Of a stretch of 64,000 nucleotides of DNA, positions 46,816 through 59,927 are shown piece after piece (position 1 is the first letter of the stretch; the number at the start of each line of letters is the position of its first letter). This DNA is from Cyclaneusma minus. Taxonomy: Eukaryota; Ascomycota; Leotiomycetes; Marthamycetales; Marthamycetaceae. The stretch covers positions 813,870 through 877,869 of the forward strand of contig JAKZHN010000010.1 of assembly GCA_037179335.1 (NCBI GenBank). The letters run 5' to 3'. The position numbers were made by a program, and so were the translations under genes. The notes beneath the pieces are model-generated. The model did no database searches, was not told where the DNA came from, and saw only the letters and a program-made list of their open reading frames with translations.

Positions 46816-49050
46816 CTATGCCGAAAGTCCCACAACCTGGAAATTCCAGTTACAGTAGTCCGTCGAGCTCACAACCGGCAGCGGCCCGGTAGCCTGCAAA
46901 AGCTTCGCCCCACTTCCTGTATAGGACACTGTAACTGTCACATTGCCCGCCTGCAACCCGTAAACATCGTAGAAGTTGTAGCCTGGTGCCAAGTCCAGCA
47001 TTCCCAAGTTCATGCCGCCGCTCTCAATCTGCACCATCAGATTGTTGACAGCCTCCTGAACTAGTACCACGACTTGCACTTTATCTTCAATAGTGTTAAA
47101 ACCGTCGGGCTGTCCGAGATTGTCGCCGTTGCAGGTGCCTGTAGTCAACAGCGTATGGTGCCAGAACACACCTTGTGCGACGGCGCCGTTGGTCGGGTAC
47201 ATGGTGTCGGTAGTGGTCGCGCCTGATTTCCATGCGTGGATGAAACTGGGGAGGATTTGCCAGTAGCCAGTATGATCATAGTCGACAGTGTAGTCGAGAA
47301 TATCCGTACCAGCAATAGGTTCCGGCCAGCTGTTGCCCATGTAATGGGATTCTCCAGCATCGTTCCAAGTCTGAATCTCGAGAAGATCGGGCTGCAGGTT
47401 TAGGACTTGGCCAAAGCGGTATTCGAGGTTTTCTTCGCCGCGACGGTAGTAGTTTTGGCTGCCGTCGATGTGCTTGAATTGGAGCGGGGAGAGACCCATC
47501 ATGAAGGATTTGTTGTTGGCTTTGGCGGCGTTTTGGTAGGTGACGTCGTCGGTAGTGGGGACGATGATGTCGCCTTGCGTGTTGAAGGGCCAAGAGTTCC
47601 AGTTCATGGCGCCATCGCAGACTGGGTAAATGTCGAAGAATTCGGGGGTGGCCGCGACGTCTTGGAACGCAGGAATAAAGTAGATGGGGTGGCCGGCTGC
47701 GGCGAGAACATCCTTGAGACCTACTTGCCAGCCCTGAGAAACGCTTGCTTGTCCAAAGGTGTACTGGCTTGCGCCGCCGTTGAAGGTAGTAACCATTGGC
47801 AGACCATTGTAGTAATAGTAGGCACCGTTGGTGACGTAAGAGATCAAGAAGTCTGTGAACTGGCTGGGGTCGCTGAAATCCGTCATGTCGAAGGAGAAGA
47901 AGAGCTTGAAGTTGTATTGGTTAGCATACTTGAAGAGCGACGCCACCGAGTTCTGGGCCCAGGAGGTGGTATCGGTTGGTAAGTTCAAGATGAAGCCATC
48001 TGCACCGAGATTTTGTGCGTCAATGACGTCTTGCTCGCAGTGGGCATCTGTGAGTGTGCCGATCAAATAATGGAAGAACACTGGCTTGTTGATGGATGCT
48101 GTAGGAGAACTTGTAGCAGAGGACTTCGTCGTGCTCGTGCTAGTTGTCTTTGTGCTGGTCGAGCTAGTGGTCTTGGTGCTGGTGCTGGTAGTGCTAGTTT
48201 TCGACGTCGAACTGCTCGTGGCGGTTATCGTTATGGTCTTGGTAATAGTGGTAGGTACCGTGGGGCACGTGGAAGCCGACGAGCTGGCGCTGGAGGTTTT
48301 GGTTATCGTTACTGTCATGGTGGATGTTGTGTTGGGGCACAAGGAAGACGTCTGGGAGCTTGAGGTGCTTGTCGATGTCTTTGAGCTCGTGGTCGATGTT
48401 TCTGTGGTGCTCGTCGAAGTTGGTTTGGTGCTGGTACTCGACGTCTGAGGAATTGTCGTCGTTGGAAATGTGGTGGGGGCATTGCCATTTCCAGATGATC
48501 TCTATTGGTCCCATTAGAATGTCACTCTACACCTGTATAAGTGTTCTCACCAAGATAGCAGTATGAGAGGCTCCGGCCGCAGCAGAAGAGGCAACGCATG
48601 ACCCGGCTACATTGCTAGAATAGTCGAAGACGCCGACCTGGCCAACTGGACAACAAAAGCCATTTCCCTGAAGTCCCTGCCAGAGTGACCAGCTAGAGTC
48701 AGCACAGGCTGGGGCTCCTTCAAGGGAACCGACACAAGTGGATCCTAGAAAAGATGACATTAGTGACCGAATACCAAGTAGAGGGTCCAGGAAATCGACA
48801 TACCAGGAGAACAACAGGATGCAACCTCATCATTCTTAGCAGCATTGCAAGAGAGGCTTGAGGGGCAGCAACTTCCACTGCCACAGGAGTTTATACCAAC
48901 AGGACAGGTACTGGCCTGTAAAGACCAGCCTTGCCTGATAGATCGAGCTTCTAGTGATCCCGACGATCTTCTTTCAGCCAGGACAGCAGATGAAGCTAAT
49001 ACAGCTGCAGAGAGAGAAAGCAGAAAACAGGTAACAATATTGGGAGCCAT
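46816..49050 (-). CDS. Secreted GH71 alpha-1,3-glucanase (mutanase)
   Basis: Three exons: 49,050-48,804, 48,744-48,551 and 48,501-46,816. The introns are 48,745-48,803 (GTATGT...TCTAG) and 48,502-48,550 (GTGAGA...AATAG). The lengths sum to 708 codons in frame. A signal peptide (residues 1-25, LLSLSAAVLASSAVLA) leads into two Cys-rich segments (SCGSGSCCPSSLSC, GFCCPVGQVGVFDY) that may bind cell-wall polymers. A long Thr/Ser linker (about 148-284) follows, then the GH71 catalytic domain (about 285-708). It begins KPVFFHYLIGTLTD and includes DAQNLGADGFILN, FDMTD, MNWNSWPF and QTWNDAGESHY. The enzyme hydrolyses alpha-1,3-glucan outside the cell, in wall remodelling or attack on other fungal walls. 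The Ser/Thr linker should be heavily O-glycosylated. It is complete and looks functional. Confidence 0.9.
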
Positions 49051-51375
49051 GTTGATGGCTGGATAAACTTGCCAAGGAAGATATCGATGTGAGGGAGCTT
49101 CTCTTGGGAAACGGAGAACTTAAAAGGATTTTCTACGAGATGACAAAACCATGAGAATAAAAAACCGACGACGCGCCACATTCCTTGGGGAAAGAGGGCA
49201 TCGCACACCCGAATCAGGAAGGTTTGGTTCGTTCTTGCCACCTTGTGATCTAATGCTGCGTGAAAAAAGGAGGTTCTGTAGTAGAAGGGGGCCGGTACGG
49301 GAGCTTCAAAACTCCAATAGTTGGCCATAAACGTCGGAACAGCCACGACACTAGTAAGGACCGTTGTGATCCATTTGCGTAAGACAAAGCACGAGGCACC
49401 CAACAGAATCCCAGCTTTGATGCCCGTTCGAGCTGTCAACGTGAGACTGTCTAGAAGACTGTATGGGGTGCCAGTGTACCTGGTGTGTGGCGCCGGAGAA
49501 TTCTGTCTCTCGGGGCATTGTCCTTCAAGTGGCTGGATCACTCTGGAGCATAGCTTGAAATACTACATAAGACCATCGAGTATCTTGATAAGCGCAGGAA
49601 AAGTAAAGCTTAGAGGCCCCATAGGCTCACAGCCTTGCGAGAGAGTGTAGGTTGCAAGTAGAGGCTGTGGCGCAAAGCACCCAGATGATATCATTTGACC
49701 ACCGTCTGGGGTTCATCCATGTCGGAAGGCCGGCAAATAAAAAGCTCGAGGTTCGACGAGGGCCTGAGCAGAATTTTGGCTGCTGTATTCAGTTTTGCTA
49801 GCCACTAGGTGTAGATGCAGAGCACTTCTTACGTTCACGGAGGCTGAAGAGGTGTTGATTTCCTGTGGATGCCAACACGCGCCGCATGCACTCCAATGCT
49901 CAGCTTTCTTCTTTCTGCCTTCCCGCCGCGCCGGCCCGATGTTGATCATGCTGGATATACACCAAGATCCGGCAGATATGTCGTTCAGCTCCACGAGAAG
50001 ATGGCATTCCTACGGCCTCGCGTATGTCGGTGGAAGAAGGGAGGGATGGTACCACATCAGTCGATGGTCATCAACTGAGTTCCCGCCTCGGCAGGGCAAC
50101 TGACAGCCATCAAAGAAAGCGATGGTCGAGTACCTGTGTCAAGTCGTGGTGACGGGAAGGGCTGAGATGGTGGATCGCGTGTTTGCTGGAGTTGCAACTC
50201 GGAGGGGGGCAAGACCACGCGATTTAGGGTCCCAAGACTCGCGCAAAGCCGGGGAACTTAAATGCGGTGGCTGCCGAGTGCGCGCTAAGCCCCTTGTGGG
50301 CAAAGTGGCAAGACCCAGAACTCAAAGCGGCGGCTGGAGAGCCAATTAGAGCTAGACCGCCCATTGACTTTGACGTCAGGAAAACTCTACTTTTCTTTTG
50401 ACAACAACATCGTGCTGTTGGCTCCTCTCCCAGCTTCAACTTTTCTTAACTTCATCGAAGCTTCATCGACGACAGAGACGGCGACTGGAATCAGTGGGAT
50501 GACATGCAGAAACCACGTGCTTATGCCAAGACCTGGGGATTTGAGACACGCCACATCCTCACGACGCACCATGCAACTCAGAACACATCCCGGGACATGG
50601 ACATGTAACATGAGTGGAGCTCTTTCAACGCCCCTCCAGTTCTCGTGAAGTCTTTGGCTCACCGTCGTCGGCCTTGCTATCAGTTTAGTCTCTCTAACGC
50701 ACACAAACAGAACTTCATACCCTTCTCGACCTAGAAACTATCCAGTGTATATCCTGATCAAGTCTCGCTGGCTTGCGCATGCGAATGTTTTCAACGATTC
50801 CGACAACAGCGGCTTGTGCACTATTGACACGAATTGTTCAACAGCCTTCTATCTTCACCGAGAATACCCTTAGTTGCGGACGCCCTCTGCCTTCGGAAAG
50901 GGCGTGGAGGACAGGTGCTTTCAACACCCTCAATTAGCACTTGAATCCGGGACACAGGACCTTTAACAAGTCTCTCGTATCCACCTTGTCATACATTCGA
51001 CTATGTCGTATATTCCATCCAATCAATTTTGCGTGCTCATCGTTTTTTCGGATTCTCAAAGGCACCCTGAGAGCTTCGTCGAATCACAGTGCAAATGATG
51101 CTGCATAGTCGTTCCCCCGCAAGTCCACAATTGCACATCGTTACACCTCTGCTCCCGCCCTGCCAACTACATACTGGGGTTTTCGGCGGACCCTGCGTCT
51201 GATAAGGAAGGTTACCTGGTGACATATCTCAAGTCCTTCCTTCTCGATGATCGATCTTGTACATATTTCTGTTCTCTCCCATCATGGCACGTCTCCCTTG
51301 CCCTCTCCCACTTGAATTCTAATTTCCAGAAGTCTAAGGTCAGTTATTGCTGCCACGCCACTTATTGAGTTGGAA
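49051..51375. other. Intergenic between divergent glucanase and P450 genes
   Basis: About 2.3 kb with no supported gene. ORFs of up to 181 codons (48,996-49,541 minus) overlap the glucanase start and lack homology-like features. A perfect TGACGTCA (bZIP/CRE-type palindrome) occurs at 50,371-50,378, about 1 kb upstream of the P450; a single site of this kind may be chance. Confidence 0.45.
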
Positions 51376-53226
51376 ATGTCTTCGGCCGTTTTTCTGGCTA
51401 TTGTACCATTGTCTTTCTCCTTGACTTACCTGTTTTCTCAAACCCATTGGCTCAGCTGGTGCGTACCGTTGGCGGTTGCAACCGTAGGTACCTCGGACAG
51501 CTTCTCCCAGACTTACAAACTAAAAGCTTGTCTAGTACATTGTTCAAGCACTCTACAGTATTCTCGTCCATCCTCTATCCAAGTATCCGGGTCCATTTTT
51601 CTGCAAGTTTTCCGGTATTCCATCATGGTACCACGCAAAAGCTGGCGACCGACACAAATGGCTTGCAAAGTGCCATGAGACTTACGGTATGCGAATGATA
51701 TCCTAGAACTTGTTCGGAGTTCATCTATTCCGCGTACATACAGATTACAGCCCCTCGAATTCCAAATGTGTCATTTCTTTTATATTAACATTCCACGACC
51801 AGGCGAAACAATTCGTGTCTCTCCTAATGCACTATATACTATCACGCCGTCCGCCTATCTCCAGATATATGGCCACAAGTCCCTCCAGAAGATTCAGAAA
51901 GCGCCCTTCTATACCGTCTGGACGCGCGACAAAGACGATTTCAATACACTCGGAATCGTCGACCCCCATGAGCACTCTCGCCGCAAGAGAGTTATCCTCG
52001 GCGCCATGTCCGACAAAGCCGTCCGGTCGCAAGAGCCTTTCATTCTGCAGCATCTCGAACGATGGTTATCATTACTCGTTGCAGAAAACACGGATACCGA
52101 GAAAGGATGGACCCGGAGCGTGGACCTCCATAAGCACATTGAATACCTCCTGTTTGATATTATCGGCGACATCGCATTCGGCAAGTCCTTTGAAACCAAA
52201 GAGCCCGGCCCCAACGAGTACCGCGGAATTCCCACAGCAATTGCCGAATATCTTACATTCATGTACAGTGTCGCCCGCCTCCCATTCCCACGCACCATCT
52301 ACGCACTTAAGCGAAACGGCCTCGACGCCGTTTTGAAGTACCTCACTCCCGCCGCCATAAGCCAATACTTCTCCTTCGTCGACGCCCAACTCGCCGCACG
52401 CACCATCCTCGAACAACAAACCCTCGCCTCCGCCGACCCGTCCTCCGGCCGCAAAGACATATTCCACTACCTCTTCGCCGCCCGCTCACCCGAAGACCCC
52501 AGCAAGCCCATGTTCACCAAGACCAAAGACCTAGCCGCCGAAGCAAACATTCTCATCATAGCTGGCATGGACACTACCGCTACCACCATGTCTGCGCTGT
52601 TCTTCTACCTTACACGTCCTGCCAATGCACACATCTTGAAAAACCTGACTGAGGAAATACGAACCACGTTCAATTCGCCACAGGAAATTTGTCTCGAAGG
52701 AAGGAAATTGGAACTGCTGGTGTATCTCAAAGCCTGTATCGACGAAACACTCCGCCTCACACCTCCCGTACCCTCCGACCTCCCCCGCACCGTTCGCTCA
52801 GACGACCTCTCGCTCGACGTCCTCGTCGGGCCCTCCCACACCCCCTCCCACATCTTCGTGCCTAAGGGTACGGAAATTGGAATACCAACTTTCGCACTCC
52901 ATACAAATCCACGAGTATTCCCTCGGGCGCGAGAATTTTGGCCCGAAAGGTGGATTTTGGATGAAAAGGCAGGCGAGAAAGAGAAAGAGGGACTGGAGAA
53001 GATGAGAGCGGCGTGGTATCCATTTACGGCTGGGATGGGACTTTGCCCGGGGAAGGGACTGGCGATGTTGCAGTTGAGGTTGGTGGTGAGTAGGGTCCTT
53101 TGGGAGGCGGATGTTAGGGGAGTGGAGGGGAGGGGTGATCCGAGTGAGGGGCTGTGGCCGGTGAAGGATCATTTTACGGCGAATGGGAAGGGGCCGGTTG
53201 TGCAGTTTAGGAAGAGGGAGGTGTAG
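51376..53226 (+). CDS. Cytochrome P450 monooxygenase (CYP65-like)
   Basis: Three exons: 51,376-51,483, 51,536-51,686 and 51,803-53,226. The introns are 51,484-51,535 (GTAGGT...TCTAG) and 51,687-51,802 (GTATGC...ACCAG). Together they give 560 residues in frame. An N-terminal membrane anchor (SAVFLAIVPLSFSLTYLF) is followed by the hinge PLSKYPGP and FSGIPSWYHAKAGDRHKWL, typical of the isotrichodermin-hydroxylase-like (CYP65) group. Further motifs are the I-helix AGMDTTAT near residue 340, the ExxR motif ETLR near 400, PERW, and the heme loop FTAGMGLCPGKG near 493. The loop has Gly where the Arg of FxxGxRxCxG is usual, a point to check. It would hydroxylate a lipophilic substrate at the ER membrane. 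The substrate is unknown. It is convergent with the ABC transporter. Confidence 0.85.
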
Positions 53227-53634
53227 TGGTTGCCGGATCAGCGGCGGTTACTTGACGATTCCATGATTGCTTGAGCTGCTCTCATTATCTCATGGTTGTT
53301 TTTCCGTCACCTCAAAGTATACGATGTAACAAAATAGCGACATAGGAATATTCTGCTATGTCCGATTTGCATCTTCACATCAGGGGTCAGCTGTTGCAGA
53401 AATTAGTAAATAAAAGTGCCAACGACAACCGGGATACCGAACGTGATAGGTACACAATCGATACTGGCTAGAATTGCAGGGTCTACTCGAACGACCCGGG
53501 CTGTGCTCAGGTGCTGATACCGGTAGGTAACTTAAAGGACAGTAGCAGGCCATACACAACTCTTCGCCTTATAAAAACACCATTCAGAAATGAAAAAGTC
53601 TTTCTATCGTCTATCGCTTAATACATTCGATCTA
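53227..53634. other. Convergent 3' UTR region
   Basis: About 400 bp between the stop codons of the P450 and the ABC transporter; no ORF or repeat of note. Confidence 0.5.
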
Positions 53635-56600
53635 CTAATCATCATTCTCAGCCAACGCCGGAGTGTCGACGCCGCTACTACTGTCCTCGGCTAGCAAATC
53701 TTCAGCATGACCCTGTTTGACGACTTTCCCCTTTCCGAGCACAATACAATAGTCCGCATTCTTGACTGCCTCGAGCCGGTGCGCAATAGTGATGACCGTC
53801 TTCCCTTTCATCTCCTCGTGCAAAACGTCCTGGATATTCTGTGCCGTCTCTTTGTCAATGGACGCAGTGGCCTGTGAAACACTGGTTAGTATTCACGCCA
53901 ATAAACTCCACGGATATAATCTCAAAGACGACTTACCTCGTCCAAAATCACAATCCCACTCCTCCTCAACATCGTCCTCGCCAAACCAATCAGCTGTCTC
54001 TGCCCCTGACTCAGATTCCTCCCCCCACCCTCCACATTCGTCCCCAATCCCCACCCATACCTCTCACCACCCACCTTCCTCAACACCCCCTCACACTCCC
54101 CATCCTCATACTCATTCAAGGGATCCAAGTTCTGTCTCATAGTACCTGGAAACAACACCGGATCCTGCGCCACAAACGTGACCCTCTCTCTCAACACCTG
54201 CGTATCCACTTCCGCCAAATCCACATTATCGATCAGAATCCTACCATGCTCAGGAGACACAGTAGCAAGGAGTGCCATAGCCAGCGTGCTCTTTCCCGAG
54301 CCAGTGCGGCCTATCACAGCAGTGCTTGATCCAGCTGGGATGCGCATGCTGATATTTTCCAGCGCAGGGTCTAGGTGTGGCGCATATCTGATCGTCACGT
54401 CTTCGAACACGATATCCCCGTTCGTGGAAGGCCACCAGGCAGGCGGCTTGATGCTATCTTTCGGATCCCGCTCTTGCTCGAGATGCAATAATTCCACTAC
54501 ACGTTCCACAGCGACAAAGTCCATTTGCAGTGCACCGTAGACTTTGCACAAGCTATGCGTGTTGTAGACGAAAGTCTGTGCAGCGGTGAGTACGAATGCT
54601 GTTAAGCCGGGACTGATGCCTGTGTAGATTGCAATCAGAGTTAAGATGAGCGTGGAAAAGGAAGAAAGGATGTCGAAGCGATATTGCAGCCAAGCTTGGA
54701 GAGACCAGTAAAAATGGTCCATTTTCTGAAAGGCGTCGACGACGCGGATGACGCGGGCTTGGAATCGCTGTTGTGCGCAAAAGGCGCGGACTGTGGTGAG
54801 GCCGTCCAGGAGAGCGCCGAAATTGGACATTAAGGGTGAGAGGGAGACCATTTCGAGACGGCGGAGGGATTGGGAGGTGGGGAGGAAGCGGAAGAAGAGG
54901 AAGACGAATATTGAGACGAGGAGTAGCGAGAAGGCAAGGAATACGGGTGTGACTGAGGCGATGACGAGCAGATTGGTGGTCCATGAAAGGGAAAGGAACA
55001 CGGCGGCTTGAAAGAGAGCACTGAGATTGCCATCCACAGTGTTCATGTCGGAGGTCAGTCGATTCATGAGACGTCCAATAGGGGTCACATCGTAGAATCG
55101 GAAGGTTGTGTGGCTGACACGGATCATGACATCTTTGAACATTTGACGACCGGTCGAGTAGACAATGACGAGCATTGCGCTCTGGGTCATTAGGATTGCG
55201 ATAGATCTCAAGATCGCCAGTCCGAGGTAGGCCCATAACCAAGGGGTGAGGTTCTCTTCCGGAGAAGGCATGTCACTCAGTGGCGGCCATGCTGCAGTTG
55301 TCCAGGCTGATGTTGCCATAAAATCTGAGGTGTCGTAGCCCTCGCCCCAGGATTTGAGAAACCATCGTTGGAATATAGCAATACAACGCTCCGACCCTAC
55401 CGTAAGCAAGAGTAGGAACCACCATTTGAGCTTGCCGGCTTTGATGTATTCCCAATAGACACGAAACTTGACGCCTCCGTGGGCTCTATGTTCGTCTTCG
55501 ATGAACTTGTCTGGGACGGCTGACGTTGTCTTCTCGGCTGTTTCTGCTGCTGTAGGCTCTTCCGCTGCAGACTGGTGAGAGACGGACGGATGAAGGTCAA
55601 TGAAATCAGGGTCATCAAGATCGACAAGGCGAATTCTGCCATTCGTTACTTCGATGATCTGCTGGGCTAGGCCACGGCACAGCTCGGTTCGATGGGTGAC
55701 GAGAATGACGGTTCTACCTTTCACGACATTGCCCGACAGACAGTTTCTGATTACAGACTCCGCAGTCTGATGATCCAGCGCCGAGATAGGGTCATCAAGA
55801 AGCAGGATTTTTGCCTGACTGTAAACAGCCCTTGCAAGCGCCACTCGTGCTCTCTGGCCACCGGACAGTCCAATGCCATTCTCTCCGATATTTGAAAGAT
55901 CTCCATGTTTGAATCCGACCAGATCTGGAACCAATGAGCATGCCTCGAGGACTTCTTTGTATCTTTCTTCTTCGTATGGAGCTGAGAAGAGTATGTTCTC
56001 CCGTATGCTCATACTCTGCAGCCAAGGTGTTTGAGCACAGTATCCGATCATGTCATGGGTACGGCAGAGCTCTCCATCTTTAAGATCGAGTTCTCCAAGA
56101 AGTCCTTGAAGTAATGCTGACTTTCCAGCACCAACTTCTCCGCAGATGACAGTCATGCCAGTGGGAAACGACATTGTCACATTCTCGAGCACTGTCTCGG
56201 ATCGGCCTGGCCATGAGAAGGAGGCATTCTTGAGCTCTAATTTTCCGGTATTCGTGACAGCTTCAGCATTTTGATGATCTTCGTGGTTGCCATTGGCTTG
56301 CCCATTACCATTCTCAGCGCTTCTCTCCGTGCCATTCACTCTGTCAGTTTCGTCGCTATATTTGGTGTCTGGGTCATGTCGATCCTCCTCTTTGTTCGGC
56401 TCGGCCATGAAGTCCTCAATTCGTCCAATGGCAACTCGTGCATTGAGTAAGACCGTAATCAAGGTTGGAATGTTCCGAATGTTCTCTTCCAACAAGAGGA
56501 ATAGGTTGAGAGCAGGAAATGCGACGTCAACGCGGAGTGGCAAGCCAGCCAAGCTGCTGTATGCCCAGAAACTGACCACAGGGAACAATCCGCTGCACAA

Positions 56601-58376
56601 TGCATTAGTAAATGCAATCAATACCCCCCACAAGCCAGTGATGACTCTGAGATTCAGTTCATGCTGTCTAGCAACCATGACATCCTCTCGCCAAGTATCT
56701 TGCCATCCATACCACCGCAGATGGCGAATAGCTTCAACGAATTGAGACACCTTCTGGAGCTTAGCGTCTGTCGCCTTTCTCCGCAGTCGCTCCCATCGAA
56801 GGAGCACTTGAGCAAACAGAAAATTGAGGAATTGTCCGACTACCACCGCCAGCATGCCAAATAAGCTTGGCCAGCCAAGAAGACGCCATAGGAGAATGAC
56901 CGTCAAGACTAAGCTGATTGGTGTTGTGACCAAATTTTGAAACTCCCAGAACCTTTGAGAAACTTCGTATACATCGTTGCGCATTATATTGAGAATTTTC
57001 CCCATGGATGCAGACTCTTTTGACGTGGTATCCACTGTCGCCTTGGACCTTTTTAGGTACCGAATCGGAGCGGTAATGCGTTGCTGAAGTCGCTGTCGCC
57101 ATGATAACTTGGCCCCAGATTCCTCTGGACTCGAGCCATCAGTCTCGTCCTCGGCGTCGCCATTTGCCACCTCGTTCTTCTCACCGGCCGGGGCTCCAAC
57201 AATCTTTCTTGACAAAGTTTTCTCATACAGCATGGTTATCATTTCACCGCGAGATCTCTCGTAACATCTTCTGGCGTACCATGTATTAAGAGGTCCGACT
57301 TGGGCCGAGATTAGTCGCGTAGCTAGAGTTAGCAATGCATAGACTATAGCAGGGCCTTTGTTACCATGTTTATCCAATGGTCCCTCGAAGGCCCTCAGGA
57401 GCTGCTGGAGCAGGATGGGACTCGCTAAGGCTATTGGCCTTTATTAGCACCGCGCAAAGGGAAAGAATAGGTAGAACTGGTGCATCACTTACCAGTACCC
57501 AGGTCGACGAGACCAAGAGCGACACCAATTAGCAGATCAATGCCATTGGCCACAAGCAATCGACCTGTTACAGAGCCCTTCAGATCCCTGAAAGTTTCAT
57601 GCAATGTCTTGTGTTGAAACTGGTATCCCAAGTCCCATACATCTTCATCGTTGATTTGTCGTTTACTTCCAATTGATATAAGCGGGCCCATCCATGCAAC
57701 TGTGAGAAACTGCCACAGCGCCAGATCATCCTCGGGAGAGCGAAGTTCAAAAGTCGGAGTGGAAAAGGGTGCCGAGATTCCATCTTTCAGAAGTTGAGGA
57801 TCTCTCAGTGGCATGGACAAAACGACCATGACTGCAAGAATTCCTATCGCGAGCTGCGATATCGGTATCGCTTTTTGGAGACCAGATGCCGAGTTGAGAG
57901 TAGGTCCATTCAAGATGACGGCCTGGGATATGGACAGCGACAGGTATAGAACCAGCAGTGATTTTGGCGCCGTCTTTGGCCTCAAAAGAGCTACAAGCAG
58001 GAGAGTGACAGCCTTCAACGCGGTCAGCCCAGATCAAGTCACGTGAAGAGGATGATGTTACCCAGGCCATCGCCGCCCAAAGCGAGCCGCCAGCAAAACT
58101 TGGGTGCCATGTTATCAACCCTTGAAGTGCAGTCCCAGCGGCAGATAGAATGAACAGAACTATCGTGGCGATGGAAACACGGCGTCGATGAAGAAACTTT
58201 GGTACTTCTTGAACAGCAGGATACTCTTTGACAAATGGTTGCAACCATCTAGGCCGGTATGGAATGATAAGACGAAGAGCATGTCCCAAAGTCACCAGCA
58301 GAGCCAGACCTAGTGGGATTGCTGTCACCCAGTCAAAATATCTCGGACAGATGCGACCTAGCACCGGATCCTTCAC
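53635..58376 (-). CDS. ABC-C (MRP-type) full transporter
   Basis: The exons supported are 58,376-58,062, 58,012-57,493, 57,430-53,937 and 53,871-53,635. The introns are 58,013-58,061, 57,431-57,492 (GTAAGT...ATAG) and 53,872-53,936 (GTAAGT, TACTAAC branch, CACAG). This gives 1,521 residues in frame. Architecture: an N-terminal membrane region, then TMD1, NBD1 with GEVGAGKS (about 709) and LSGGQ (about 800), then TMD2, NBD2 with GRTGSGKS (about 1,318) and LSQGQ, and the D-loop ATASID after the last intron. NBD1 carries LLLDDP where NBD2 has VILDE, the asymmetric catalytic site usual in ABC-C proteins. It would export conjugates or metabolites at the plasma or vacuolar membrane. The true start is unresolved: 58,376 is GTG and an in-frame TGA lies upstream, so a short 5' exon with the ATG is probably further out (before about 58,540). 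Confidence 0.88.
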
Positions 58377-59927
58377 CGCTGTCAGTAAATCTCTGGAAGT
58401 CGCGGAACTTTTCAGTCTTCAAACACACCCAGAATGTATCACACGGGCGGGCATTGGAGCCGTTACTCGGGTTATTTGCCGGACTGTAATGATGGAAAAG
58501 GAAGACTTCTTGTATATCATGATGATAATTCATCGTCTCTGTCGGAACGCGAGCCGGGAACGACTATCATTGGCAAACGCCGCAGACGTAGATGAGCCTA
58601 CTGTCTAGGTAGAAGCAAGGAAATGGTGAGGGACAAGAAGAGCCTCGAGCATGATTGGCTTGCAGCTCGATTGTTGATGTCTCGGAAGTCTGGATGACTG
58701 TGACAGATGTTCCTGAACCGCCAGGTCAGTCGATTGCACGTGGGGTTGCCTCGGTTGGGGTCGACGACAAGCGTGGCGTATGGCGTGTGGCGTGCTCGTG
58801 CTGATAATTACGCATGTTTGGGACCCACTGCATATCTCAGAACGCCGCTTTCTTACGAGCCGCTCAATCAACCAAGAAGTTTCTGATATATTTTTGACTT
58901 CGTACTTAATCGAGGGTATCGAAACCACCTAACCTACCCCTTCTCCAGACAATCGCTCGCTAACACGTTCGTAGAAATTTCCTCGTTTCCCCCTATATTT
59001 CTGGCCCGTGCGACCCTTTCTAGCGGTTCCAAATCTCGAAGAAAAGACTGCAGGAGAACGAGAACCCCTATTTCCCCAGATCTCCACAACTCTGAAGCTC
59101 GGTACCGAGGCTAAAGAGCTGGAAATCGATTCCCAGGCAGCTACCTTAAGGAAAGCCTGCTCTGGGCGGGTTACCATGAAGTCGGTCTCTGGTAAATATC
59201 CGCGCCTGATTTCCTACGGCAAGTCGACACCATCCTCACCATGTTCAACGGCGTGAAAGGACTCTCCCACCGGTCAGACCCTGTCGCCAGGTTCCGTGGC
59301 TAAAACGTGGAGGGCGATTAGAGTAGTTCTACAACTCTGCCATGTTCTTTTCAGATCACATACCCCAAGTCTTCCTCGGCGAGTCCAGTTGGATGTCGTC
59401 ATTATCACTCATAGTTACCTAGTGGCTAAGTCGTGATACAGCTTCCGGTGTTTTACAGCGTGCTTATGCCGCTGTAAGGCTCTTCGACATTGGTCTAGCC
59501 ATGTATGTCTGATTGAAACGGCCACTCGGTAGGTGCAGAAAGGTCTAGCCGTGATACTCCATCACAGTTTACAGTCTACACAACAGCTGTCTCGAGATGG
59601 CCTCACAGTGAAGTCGAATATGAGCACGCCATGCATAATACCCCAAGGACGGCCAGTGCAATGAAACTTGACAATGGGACTTAACACTCAGAACACGTCG
59701 ATCAGTGACTGAGCTACCATTGCCATGCTCGAAATCCAAAAGCTGGGTCATAGGTTGGTCACTGTCCAATGCTCAATCAAAATCTATAAGAACAATGCTT
59801 TCCACCTCGTTTCCAAGTTCTTCATCCAACAGTATCTCCGTCACTCACAATCTACTTCCAATCACTTCAACTAAACACACTCGCTTCAAAGCACTTATCA
59901 CATTGCAAGCAATCACTAGCCGCCAAC
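58377..59927. other. Intergenic, ABC transporter promoter side
   Basis: It should hold the missing first exon of the transporter near 58,380-58,540 and the promoters of both neighbours. ORFs at 58,605-58,928 and 58,929-59,256 show no recognisable domains. No repeats seen. Confidence 0.45.

Noticed and set aside
47407..47982. 191-codon plus-strand ORF
   Set aside because: Antisense shadow of the GH71 catalytic domain.
48996..49541. 181-codon minus-strand ORF with hydrophobic stretches
   Set aside because: It overlaps the glucanase signal-peptide exon in another frame and covers its promoter; hydrophobicity looks incidental.
50371..50378. TGACGTCA as a regulatory site of the P450
   Set aside because: A single 8-bp palindrome about 1 kb from the gene is not enough to call.
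54553..55242. 229-codon minus-strand ORF
   Set aside because: Alternative frame of the ABC transporter.
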